From NCBI GenBank assembly GCA_038251625.1, contig JBBSBE010000038.1, positions 1-31,893 of the forward strand: a stretch of DNA of 31,893 bases. The letters run 5' to 3'. A model generated the notes under the pieces. That model worked only from the letters and a program-made list of their open reading frames with translations, did not search any database and had not been told where the DNA came from. Made by a program: the position numbers and the translations under genes. This stretch comes from JBBQXK01 sp038251625. GTDB lineage: Bacteria > Pseudomonadota > Alphaproteobacteria > Rhodobacterales > Rhodobacteraceae. Within the stretch, counting starts at the first letter, position 1. The number at the start of each line of letters is the position of its first letter. Of this stretch, positions 1 to 6,921 are shown piece after piece.

Positions 1-4
1 CCGC

Positions 5-967
5 ATGGGACTGCACGAAGATCAGGCCGAAGCCACCGCACGGCGGGTGCTGCGGATCGAGGGTGAGGCGCTTTTGTCGATGGCGGCAGCGGTGCCACCG
101 GGCTTTGCGGCCGTGGTCGAGGCGATGCTGGCCTGCCGGGGTCGCGTGATCGCCTCCGGCATCGGCAAATCCGGCCATATCGCCCGCAAGATCGCGGCCA
201 CGCTATCCTCCACCGGCACGCCCGCCACCTTTGTCCATCCCTCGGAAGCCAGCCACGGCGACCTTGGCACGATCACCGAGGCTGACCTCTGCCTCGCCCT
301 TTCCAACTCCGGCGAGACATCCGAACTCAGCGACATCATCGCCCACACCCGGCGCTTCGGCATTCCCCTTGTGGCGCTCACGGGCCGGGCAGGTTCCACG
401 CTGGCGCAGGCGGCTGATATCGCGCTGATTTTACCTGATGCGCCCGAGGCCTGCATCATCGGCCTTGCACCCACCACATCCACCACCATGGCGCTGGCCC
501 TGGGCGATGCACTTGCCGTGGCGCTGATGGAACGGCGGGGGTTCGAGGCCGGGCATTTCCGCGATTTCCACCCCGGTGGCCGGCTCGGCGCGCGGTTGGC
601 GCGGGTGGACCAGTTGATGCGTGGCGGCGATGGATTGCCCTTGGTATCGCCGGAAACGGGGATGGAAGAGACGCTGATCCTGATGACGCAAGCGGGTTTC
701 GGCATCGCTGGCGTGGTGGAAGGTGGGCGTCTGGCCGGTGTCATCACCGATGGCGACCTGCGGCGCAACATGGCAGGGCTGATGGCGCGGCGGGCCGGTG
801 ATGTGGCCACGCCGCATCCGCTGACCGCCCCGCCCGCGATGCTGGCGGTCGAGGCTGTGGCGCTGATGAATGCGAAAAAGATCACGCAGCTTTTCGTCGT
901 CGATGCCGAAAGCCGCCCCCTTGGCATCCTTCATATCCACGATTGCCTGCGTGCGGGTGTGCAGTGA
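5..967 (+). CDS. kdsD: Arabinose-5-phosphate isomerase, KdsD/KpsF/GutQ family
   Basis: Converts ribulose 5-phosphate to arabinose 5-phosphate, the first step of Kdo synthesis for LPS or capsule, in the cytoplasm. The 320-residue protein has the family layout. An N-terminal SIS sugar-isomerase domain carries SGIGKSGH, the histidine in SEASHGDLG and the SNSGET phosphate-binding loop. Two CBS repeats follow in the last 120 residues (ITDGDLRR in the first). Length is normal for the family. The ATG lies four bases from the window edge, so its ribosome site cannot be seen. The stop overlaps the GTG start of kdsB, so the pair is probably one operon with coupled translation. A capsule-specific KpsF paralogue cannot be told from the housekeeping KdsD by sequence alone. 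The family call is firm. Confidence 0.93.
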   Translation: MGLHEDQAEATARRVLRIEGEALLSMAAAVPPGFAAVVEAMLACRGRVIASGIGKSGHIARKIAATLSSTGTPATFVHPSEASHGDLGTITEADLCLALSNSGETSELSDIIAHTRRFGIPLVALTGRAGSTLAQAADIALILPDAPEACIIGLAPTTSTTMALALGDALAVALMERRGFEAGHFRDFHPGGRLGARLARVDQLMRGGDGLPLVSPETGMEETLILMTQAGFGIAGVVEGGRLAGVITDGDLRRNMAGLMARRAGDVATPHPLTAPPAMLAVEAVALMNAKKITQLFVVDAESRPLGILHIHDCLRAGVQ

Positions 968-1749
968 AAACCGTCATCCTGATCCCCGCGCGCTATGCCT
1001 CGAGCCGCTATCCGGGCAAGCCGTTGGTGCCCTTGCGCGGCCCCGACGGTGCGGCCAAGACCCTGATCCAGCGCAGTTGGGAAGCCGCGATGGCCGTGCC
1101 GGACATTGCCGCGGTCCATATCTGCACCGACGACGCGCGCATTCAGGCGGCGGCAGAGGGGTTTGGCGCCTCGGTCATCCTGACCTCGGAAGACTGCCAG
1201 AACGGCACCGAACGCTGCGCCGATGCGGTGGTGCGGGCGGGGATCGAGGCCGATCTGATCGTCAATCTTCAGGGCGATGCGCCGCTGACACCACCCTGGT
1301 TCGTGACCGCGCTGGTCGAAGGGATGCGCGCCGACCCCGAGGCCGAAATCGCCACTCCGGTACTGCGCTGCGATGCCGAGACGCTGGCCAATTTCCGCGC
1401 CGACCGCGCTGCGGGCAGGGTGGGCGGCACCACGGCCGTCTTTGGCGCGGGAGGACGGGCGCTCTACTTTTCCAAGGAAGTGATCCCTTACGCGCCCGGC
1501 CCGGTGACGCCCGTGCCGGTCTTTCACCACGTGGGTCTTTACGCCTATCGCCCGGCGGCGCTTGCCGCCTATGCCAACTGGCCGATGGGGCCGCTGGAGG
1601 GGCTGGAGGGGTTGGAACAACTGCGGTTTCTTGAAAACGGACGGCCCGTCCTCTGCGTTACGGTCGAGGCGCCGGGGCGGGTGTTCTGGGAATTGAACAA
1701 CCCTGTGGATGTGGCCCGGATCGAGGCGGCGCTGGCCGCGCTTGGCTGA
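964..1749 (+). CDS. kdsB: 3-deoxy-manno-octulosonate cytidylyltransferase (CMP-Kdo synthetase)
   Basis: Activates Kdo with CTP to CMP-Kdo in the cytoplasm, the donor for LPS inner core or capsule linker. The 261-residue protein opens with the nucleotidyltransferase signature (ILIPARYASSRYPGKPL), and NLQGDAPL follows near residue 95. The start chosen is GTG at 964, overlapping the kdsD stop (GTGA). A longer reading from an upstream TTG would add seven residues that do not fit the family N-terminus. The family usually reads QGDEP; here the Glu is Ala while the metal-binding Asp is kept. A KpsU-type or 8-amino-Kdo-specific variant is possible. The neighbouring isomerase supports the Kdo assignment. 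Confidence 0.9.
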   Translation: MKTVILIPARYASSRYPGKPLVPLRGPDGAAKTLIQRSWEAAMAVPDIAAVHICTDDARIQAAAEGFGASVILTSEDCQNGTERCADAVVRAGIEADLIVNLQGDAPLTPPWFVTALVEGMRADPEAEIATPVLRCDAETLANFRADRAAGRVGGTTAVFGAGGRALYFSKEVIPYAPGPVTPVPVFHHVGLYAYRPAALAAYANWPMGPLEGLEGLEQLRFLENGRPVLCVTVEAPGRVFWELNNPVDVARIEAALAALG

Positions 1750-1773
1750 CGCCGGACCACTGCCTGAAACGCA

Positions 1774-1802
1774 CCCGTCCTTCCCCACAAGGGTGGGACG
1801 GG
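1774..1802. terminator. Imperfect hairpin between convergent genes
   Basis: CCCGTCC and GGGACGGG form the base of an imperfect stem, extended by CCAC/GTGG, between the ends of kdsB and the DUF6455 gene. There is no T-run on either strand, so intrinsic termination is only a weak inference. Confidence 0.25.
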
Positions 1803-1845
1803 CGTCGCGGATGGTGGCCGAATGCCAACTATTCGAGGGTGCGCG

Positions 1846-2094
1846 TCAGATCGCCAGTGCTTCGATCTCGGCCTTGTTGGCGCAAAAGCCGGGCAGGGCA
1901 TCGCGCGCCCTGCGCCCGATCCAACCCGCACAATCCACAGTCGAACCGCAGGCAGCGCAGCGCGTGACGATCTGGCCCAGTTCATCCCGCCGGAGCCAGC
2001 CTTCAAGCACAGCACCTGGCAGATCAAGGCCTGCCGTCCGCGCCATCCCGTCTGCCAGAACCCAAGGCCCCGTCGTGCCACCCCATCCGATCAT
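1846..2094 (-). CDS. DUF6455 family small protein
   Basis: An 82-residue protein of a small family I recognise from Rhodobacterales. Its function is unknown. It carries a CxxC pair (CAAC) followed by a third Cys in VDCAGW and a fourth near the C-terminus (GFCAN), which suggests metal or disulfide binding but proves nothing. No signal peptide or membrane segment is visible. The ATG at 2094 is chosen because GGAGG sits seven bases before it; an in-frame GTG immediately upstream is less well placed. It converges on kdsB and lies 62 bases downstream of the M48 protease gene on the same strand, so the two may share a transcript. Confidence 0.75.
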   Translation of the reverse strand: MIGWGGTTGPWVLADGMARTAGLDLPGAVLEGWLRRDELGQIVTRCAACGSTVDCAGWIGRRARDALPGFCANKAEIEALAI

Positions 2095-2156
2095 CACTCA
2101 TCCTCCGCTTCCACGGACCAGTCTGCGCGGATGGCAGCGGCACGCCTTGATCTGGA

Positions 2157-2888
2157 TCAACCGCCTGCGCGCAACCGCGCCACGACCTGCCGCACCGTGG
2201 CCACCCGCGCGGCATTCGGCGGGTGTGTGCCAAGAAAGCGGTCGCCGGGGTCTGGCAGGCGGCTGAAGAAGGCGGCGCCCCGAACCGGATCGAATCCCGC
2301 GCGATAGGCGATTTCTGCACCCAGCGCATCGGCCTGAAGCTCGAACTCCTTGGAGAACCGCCTTGCGCCGACCGTGGCGCCCATGTCCTGCGCGGCCCGG
2401 ATGCCCGCATCATCCGCCCCGCCCAGCGAGGCCAGCACCCCCGCCACGATGGCGCCAGACAACGCGCTTTGCGCCGATTGCGGGATGTGGCCAAGGATGT
2501 GGTGCGCGGCTTCATGCCCCATCACGAAGGCCAGTTCGTCCACATTCCGCGCCGTTGCAACCAGCGCCAGCGTAAAGCCCAAAACCGGGCGTCCCTGCCG
2601 GTCGAGCGTCTGAAAAGCGTTCGGCGGCTGGCCTTGGCGGTCGTCCACGACGATGCGGAAATCGCAAGGCGTACGCCGGGTCCGGGCGCGGCAATACGCC
2701 TCTGCCACAGGCTCCACCCCATCCACGGCCAGCACGAAGTTGCGCGCCGCATCGCGCGGTGGCAGGGATTGGCCGGGGCGGGCAATGGCGGGAGTGGTGT
2801 CGATAGGCACGGGCACATTGCGCGAAGGCTCGACCGTCACGCACCCCGTCAGCGCAAGCGCCAAAAGTAGAACCAGAACCTTCCGCAA
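2157..2888 (-). CDS. M48 family metalloprotease, predicted lipoprotein
   Basis: A zinc peptidase of the M48 (HtpX/BepA-like) type, probably anchored to a membrane on the periplasmic side, where relatives act in envelope protein quality control. The 243-residue protein starts with a hydrophobic signal ending in the lipobox LTGC (Cys 16). HEAAH (His125, Glu126, His129) gives two zinc ligands and the catalytic Glu, and the downstream EFELQADALGA supplies the third ligand. The start is TTG at 2888, because AGGAGG lies eight bases upstream and the lipoprotein signal begins there. An in-frame start 48 bases further upstream would put an unlikely polar stretch before the signal. No TPR domain follows, so this is the short form. 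Confidence 0.88.
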   Translation of the reverse strand: MRKVLVLLLALALTGCVTVEPSRNVPVPIDTTPAIARPGQSLPPRDAARNFVLAVDGVEPVAEAYCRARTRRTPCDFRIVVDDRQGQPPNAFQTLDRQGRPVLGFTLALVATARNVDELAFVMGHEAAHHILGHIPQSAQSALSGAIVAGVLASLGGADDAGIRAAQDMGATVGARRFSKEFELQADALGAEIAYRAGFDPVRGAAFFSRLPDPGDRFLGTHPPNAARVATVRQVVARLRAGG

Positions 2889-3014
2889 ACCTGTCGCCTC
2901 CTGCCGCGTTTTCCCGCAATTAGCAGACCATGCCACGGGGAAAACCCCCCATCACAACCGGGTGTGCTGCAGCCGTGGCTTGCCCCGCCCCTGCCACCCG
3001 CCTAATCTGCCAAC

Positions 3015-3260
3015 ATGTTCACCATTGAGCACGACTTCGACGCCACCGTCATCACCCTTATCGACGAGGGGGAGGCCCCTTTGGGCGATGATGTGATCAT
3101 CACTGCGTTCGAGGATTGCGTCACCCTGACCCAAGCCGACCCGCGCGACGAGGATGCCCCGCCCGTGACCGTCACGCTTTCGATGGCGCAGTTGCGCGAT
3201 CTGCAGGCGGCGCTGGATCTGCCGGAAGGCAGCTACCGGCTGCGGTCAGCGAAAGCCTGA
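3015..3260 (+). CDS. Conserved-looking small protein of unknown function
   Basis: An 81-residue acidic protein with no signal peptide, membrane segment or motif I recognise. The pattern (beta-rich N-terminal half, then SMAQLRDLQAALDLPEG as a likely helix) suggests a small folded domain. The coding reading is supported by its fit between neighbours and by an ATG just after a promoter-like pair: TTGCCC at 2980-2985, a 17-base spacer and TAATCT at 3003-3008. No Shine-Dalgarno sequence is visible, so a leaderless message is possible. The next gene on this strand starts 47 bases downstream. I cannot assign a function. Confidence 0.65.
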   Translation: MFTIEHDFDATVITLIDEGEAPLGDDVIITAFEDCVTLTQADPRDEDAPPVTVTLSMAQLRDLQAALDLPEGSYRLRSAKA

Positions 3261-3307
3261 GCATCAATGCCGTTTCAATGCGCCGGCGCACGCGCTATTC
3301 TACGGCA

Positions 3308-3712
3308 ATGCGCATCCATCTAGCCTTCGCCACCCTTGCCCTTCTGGCCGCCTGCGGCACCCCGCAAGAGCAATGCATCGCGCGCGAAACGCGCGATCTG
3401 CGCGTGCTTGACCGGTTGATCGCCGAGACGGAAGGCAACCTCGCGCGTGGCTACGCGATCGAGGAATACACCTTGGATATCACCGTTGTGGGGCGCTGCG
3501 CGGTGCCGGGCGGCATTGGCCCCGACGGCAAGCGCGGGCACGTGCGTTACGAATCCTGCTTCCGCGACGAAGAAGTAACCCGCACCCGCCCCCGGGCCAT
3601 CGACCTTGGCGCCGAGCGGCGCAAGCTTGTGTCGACGCAATCAAAGCGGCGCGATCTGGCACAGATGGCCGTGGCGCCCATCGCCGCATGCAAGGCACAA
3701 TACCCCGAGTGA
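3308..3712 (+). CDS. Small predicted lipoprotein of unknown function
   Basis: A 134-residue exported protein whose N-terminus is a short signal ending in a lipobox-like LLAACG (Cys 16). The rest is charged, with four further Cys residues (QCIA, GRCA, ESCF, AACK) that could make two disulfides. I do not recognise the family. The ATG at 3308 is chosen because the signal peptide begins there. It lacks a Shine-Dalgarno sequence and instead follows TATTCT (3296-3301) by six bases, with TTTCAA 17 bases further upstream, a possible leaderless start. It ends four bases before the convergent SDR gene. Confidence 0.7.
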   Translation: MRIHLAFATLALLAACGTPQEQCIARETRDLRVLDRLIAETEGNLARGYAIEEYTLDITVVGRCAVPGGIGPDGKRGHVRYESCFRDEEVTRTRPRAIDLGAERRKLVSTQSKRRDLAQMAVAPIAACKAQYPE

Positions 3713-3716
3713 GGCG

Positions 3717-4523
3717 TCAGAACGCCGGCGCGCGCACCGCGTCTTGCAGGCTGCGCCCGCCGTCCATCGTCAGAACCTGACCCGTCATGAATCCCGATGC
3801 ATCCGAGGCCAGAAACTGCACCGTTTCGGCCAGCTCGGCGGGGGCGGCGATCCGGTGCAACGGCGTGCCCTCAAGGATTGCGGTGCGATAATCGGGGTTT
3901 TCCTTCAACTGCGTCTGCAGGCTGGCGCTCATCACCGATCCGAACGCCACCGCGTTCACCCTTATGCCTTGCGGCGCCAGCGCCAGCGCCAGCGAACGCG
4001 TCATCTGTTCGACCGCAGCCGAACTGATCGCATAGCCCAGAAGCTCTGGCTGGGGGCGGCAGGCCGCGATGGAGGAAAGATTGATGATCGCCCCGATCGA
4101 CCCCGTGGCACCTGTCTTTTCGGCCTGCCCGATCATCCGCTTGGCCGTCATCTGGCTTAACCGCAGGGCCGAGATCAGGTTGTACTGCAACATCAGTTCA
4201 ACCGAATCTGCGGAAGGTTCCAGCGGGTCGGACACGGCGAAAAGGCGGCTTGCGTTGACCAGGATATCCACCTTGTCGAACGCGTCTATCGTGGCCGACA
4301 GCAAGTTCGCGATGGTCAGCTTTTCGCGCAGGTCGCCGCCGAAATAGCGCAGCGCGCCTTCCGTCTTGGCCTCTTCGCCGCATTCGTTTTCCAGCCGCAC
4401 CTCATCAATATCGGCGCACATCACGTTGGCGCCCTTGTCGAGGAAATGCCGCGCGATGGCGAGGCCGATGCCTGCGGCGGCTCCGGTCACGATGGCGGTT
4501 TTGCCTTGGATGGAAAGCGACAT
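3717..4523 (-). CDS. SDR-family protein lacking the catalytic lysine
   Basis: Classical short-chain dehydrogenase/reductase fold, 268 residues, cytoplasmic. The NAD(P)-binding loop TGAAAGIG is intact near residue 13, as are Asn115, Ser151 and Tyr164 of the usual tetrad. However, the YxxxK motif reads YAISS, so the catalytic Lys is Ser168, and the NNAG motif is altered to VNASR. It may be a pseudoenzyme, a binding protein or an enzyme with a shifted mechanism. The substrate cannot be inferred. AAGGA seven bases before the ATG supports the start. It lies 25 bases downstream of the RsmC-like gene and is probably cotranscribed with it. The reading frame is intact, so this is not a decayed gene. 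Confidence 0.85.
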   Translation of the reverse strand: MSLSIQGKTAIVTGAAAGIGLAIARHFLDKGANVMCADIDEVRLENECGEEAKTEGALRYFGGDLREKLTIANLLSATIDAFDKVDILVNASRLFAVSDPLEPSADSVELMLQYNLISALRLSQMTAKRMIGQAEKTGATGSIGAIINLSSIAACRPQPELLGYAISSAAVEQMTRSLALALAPQGIRVNAVAFGSVMSASLQTQLKENPDYRTAILEGTPLHRIAAPAELAETVQFLASDASGFMTGQVLTMDGGRSLQDAVRAPAF

Positions 4524-4548
4524 GGGGGGATCCTTCGGGGACTTTGGG

Positions 4549-5541
4549 TCAGCGGCGTGGCGCGGGGCGGGCGGCGCGGATCAGGCGGAACGTGGCATCG
4601 CCGCCGATGGGTTCCACGCTGCGGAACAGGCTGGCCAATGCCGGTTCATAGGGCAGGTGGCGGTTGGCCACCAGCCAGAGCGTGCCTTCGGGGCCAAGCA
4701 TCCGCGCGGCGGCGGTCAGGAACGCCAGCCCAAGCGCCGGATCGGCGGTGCGGCTGGTGTGAAAGGGCGGGTTGCAGATTACCCAGTTGGCGGCCCGTGC
4801 AGGACGAAAGGTCGCGGCATCGGCCCAGTGAAACGACGCGCGCGGATCGGCCACGTTCATCCGCGCGCAATCCAGCGCTTCGGCCTCGGCCTCGACCAGA
4901 TCGAGCGTCTCGACCCCCTCGCGCGCCAGTGCCGCGCGCGCCAGATACCCCCAGCCCGCGCCCAGATCGACGCCCCTGCCCGGCAACCGCGCGGGCAGGG
5001 CTGCGGCAAGAAGGGCAGAACCGCGATCGGGGCCATCGGCCGAAAAGACGCCGGGGCGGGTGACAAATCCACCCTCCACATGGCGATAGGCGGCGGCCCA
5101 ATCGGCAAGACCCCTGCCTGCGGGAAAGGCAAAAATCTTGCCATGCGCCTTGGACAACGGCTCACCCACCGCCACCCGCGCGCGCAGGTCGCGCAGCGCC
5201 GTGTCGATGCCGTCGGTCTTTTGCCCGTCCACCACAACAGGACCGCCGGGGATGACAGCCTCTGCCGCTTCGGCCATCAGCGCACGGCCCGCCTCGCGTG
5301 CGCGGGGCAGGCAGACGACGGCCGCGCCATAATCGCCCGGTGGCAGGGTCGGGGCCACACGGTAGCCGCGCGCAGCCAGCGCGTCATGATCCGGGCGAAA
5401 GCCCTGCACCAACACCAGACGTGCCTTGGGAAGCGGGGTCAGATCGTCGTCAGCCAGCGCACGGAATACTGCCACGTCGCCCGAAGATGGCAAACGAAGC
5501 GCGCCGGTTTCCAGCGCGAGGGCAAGGCGAGCGGATTGCAT
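4549..5541 (-). CDS. rsmC: Class I methyltransferase, RsmC-like (16S rRNA G1207 type)
   Basis: Predicted to transfer a methyl group from S-adenosylmethionine to the N2 of a guanine in small-subunit rRNA, as RsmC does. The 330-residue protein has the two-domain RsmC layout. A degenerate N-terminal half is followed by a catalytic half with the SAM loop VDLGAGWGYLA and the catalytic NPPFH motif (ICNPPFHTSR). Length agrees with RsmC. The ATG at 5541 lies 19 bases after the clpS stop. That gap holds a GGGCCC hairpin rather than a clear ribosome site, so translation may be coupled to clpS or gated by the hairpin. RlmG is the main alternative, but it is usually longer. Confidence 0.82.
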   Translation of the reverse strand: MQSARLALALETGALRLPSSGDVAVFRALADDDLTPLPKARLVLVQGFRPDHDALAARGYRVAPTLPPGDYGAAVVCLPRAREAGRALMAEAAEAVIPGGPVVVDGQKTDGIDTALRDLRARVAVGEPLSKAHGKIFAFPAGRGLADWAAAYRHVEGGFVTRPGVFSADGPDRGSALLAAALPARLPGRGVDLGAGWGYLARAALAREGVETLDLVEAEAEALDCARMNVADPRASFHWADAATFRPARAANWVICNPPFHTSRTADPALGLAFLTAAARMLGPEGTLWLVANRHLPYEPALASLFRSVEPIGGDATFRLIRAARPAPRR

Positions 5542-5560
5542 GGGCGGGCCCGACCGGGCC

Positions 5561-5881
5561 CTATTCCTTTTCCATGGTGCATTGCAGCGGATGCTGGTGC
5601 CTGCGGGCGAAATCCATCACCTGCGCCACCTTTGTCTCTGCCACCTCGAAGGAAAACACGCCCACGACGGCCAGCCCCTTCTTGTGCACTGTCAGCATGA
5701 TCTCGAACGCCTGCGCATGGGTCAGCCCGAAGAACCGCTCCAGCACATGCACCACGAATTCCATCGGCGTGTAATCATCGTTCAGAAGCAGCACCTTGTA
5801 GAGCGGTGGGCGCTGCGTCTTGGTGCGCGTCTTGGTCAGAAGCGACGCATCGCCGTCCGTGCCGCCGGGCTTGTCTGCCAT
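5561..5881 (-). CDS. clpS: ATP-dependent Clp protease adaptor ClpS
   Basis: Delivers N-end-rule substrates to the ClpAP protease in the cytoplasm. The 106-residue protein has an unstructured N-terminal tail and then the ClpS core: LLNDDYTPMEFVVHVLERFF, including the Asn-Asp-Asp region of the N-degron pocket, followed by the conserved KKGLAVVGVFSFEVAETK stretch. The ATG at 5881 gives the family length; an upstream in-frame start would add about 20 residues. clpA is not next to it. It heads a minus-strand run with the RsmC-like and SDR genes, and is divergent from the HAD hydrolase gene across 145 bases. Confidence 0.95.
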   Translation of the reverse strand: MADKPGGTDGDASLLTKTRTKTQRPPLYKVLLLNDDYTPMEFVVHVLERFFGLTHAQAFEIMLTVHKKGLAVVGVFSFEVAETKVAQVMDFARRHQHPLQCTMEKE

Positions 5882-6026
5882 GTTGGTAGGGCGAAGGGTC
5901 AATAGACTGCAGCCTTTGGCGCGGGAGATTCGGTTGGTCAACGTGAGCATGCAATATAGACGATTCTTGCCAAGCGAAAAGGGCCAGCCCTTGCGTCCGG
6001 CGCAGAGGGGCCTGAAACTGTACGGC

Positions 6027-6728
6027 ATGGCAGATGCGATCACCCTTGTTGGCTTCGACGCGGACGACACGCTGTGGCAGAACGAGGCGTTCTTCCGGCT
6101 CACGCAGGATCGCTTTGTGGCGCTTCTGGCTGATCATGCGGCCCCCGATCATCTGGCTGCGCGGCTGCTGGCCGCCGAGCGGCGCAACCTTGGCCACTAC
6201 GGCTATGGCGTGAAAGGCTTTGTGCTGTCGATGATCGAGACGGCCATCGAGGTGACCGAAGGCCGCGTGCCCGCCTCCGTGATCGCCGAGATCATGGCGG
6301 CGGGGCGCGAGATGCTGGCCCACCCGATCGAATTGCTGCCGCATGCGAAAGCGGCGGTCGAGGCGGCGGCGGCGCGCTTTCAGGTGGTGCTGATCACCAA
6401 GGGCGATCTTTTGGATCAGGAGCGCAAGTTGGCGCAATCAGGCCTTGGATCGCTCTTTCACGGGGTCGAGATCGTTTCGGACAAGACCGCCGCCGTCTAT
6501 GCCCGCCTGTTCGAGCGGCATGGCGCCGGGGTGGAACGGTCTGCGATGGTGGGCAATTCGCTGAAATCCGACGTGCTGCCGGTGATCGAGGCGGGCGGAT
6601 TTGGCATCCATGTGCCCCATGCCGTGACGTGGGAACTGGAACGCGCCGACCCACCCCAGGGCCATCCCCGTTTTGCCGCTTTGCCCGATCTGGGGGGATT
6701 GGCCCCTTTGCTGGATGCGCTTGCCTAG
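6027..6728 (+). CDS. HAD-family hydrolase
   Basis: A 233-residue HAD-superfamily phosphatase-like enzyme, cytoplasmic. Motif I is FDADDTLW, with the nucleophile Asp and the acid/base Asp two residues later. Motif II is the Thr in LITKGD, motif III the Lys in SDKT, and motif IV MVGNSLKSDV. The helical cap between motifs I and II marks it as cap type C1. The substrate is unknown. The ATG at 6027 is chosen because motif I starts eight residues later, as usual for the family. The open frame continues upstream but into the clpS divergent region. A weak promoter-like pair (TTGGTC at 5934, TATAGA at 5955) has only a 15-base spacer. Confidence 0.88.
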   Translation: MADAITLVGFDADDTLWQNEAFFRLTQDRFVALLADHAAPDHLAARLLAAERRNLGHYGYGVKGFVLSMIETAIEVTEGRVPASVIAEIMAAGREMLAHPIELLPHAKAAVEAAAARFQVVLITKGDLLDQERKLAQSGLGSLFHGVEIVSDKTAAVYARLFERHGAGVERSAMVGNSLKSDVLPVIEAGGFGIHVPHAVTWELERADPPQGHPRFAALPDLGGLAPLLDALA

Positions 6729-6921
6729 GGATTGTACCCCACCCTGCGCCGCACCCAACATCTTCCCAACGCGCGCAGAGTTACATGAAAAGCACAGTGC
6801 AAACCCTTGCGTCACGGGGGTTTTCCGGTTGTTTCACCTGTGCTAGCCTTCCGCCCGAGGCAGTCGCGCGCACATAAAAATAATCGGCGCGCAAAGACGA
6901 CAGGCGGAAGGAACCGGCGAC

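Noticed and set aside
4366..5700. A 444-codon plus-strand open frame across the SDR and RsmC-like genes.
   Set aside because: Antisense to well-supported genes and without any motif.
5934..5960. TTGGTC/TATAGA as the HAD-gene promoter.
   Set aside because: The 15-base spacer is too short for a standard promoter, so I did not list it as a feature.
6844..6849. A TGCTAGCCT string upstream of both the carboxypeptidase gene and the gene at 20611, considered as a shared promoter box.
   Set aside because: No -35 element with proper spacing at either place (a weak 17-base match at one and a 19-base match at the other); two occurrences are not enough.
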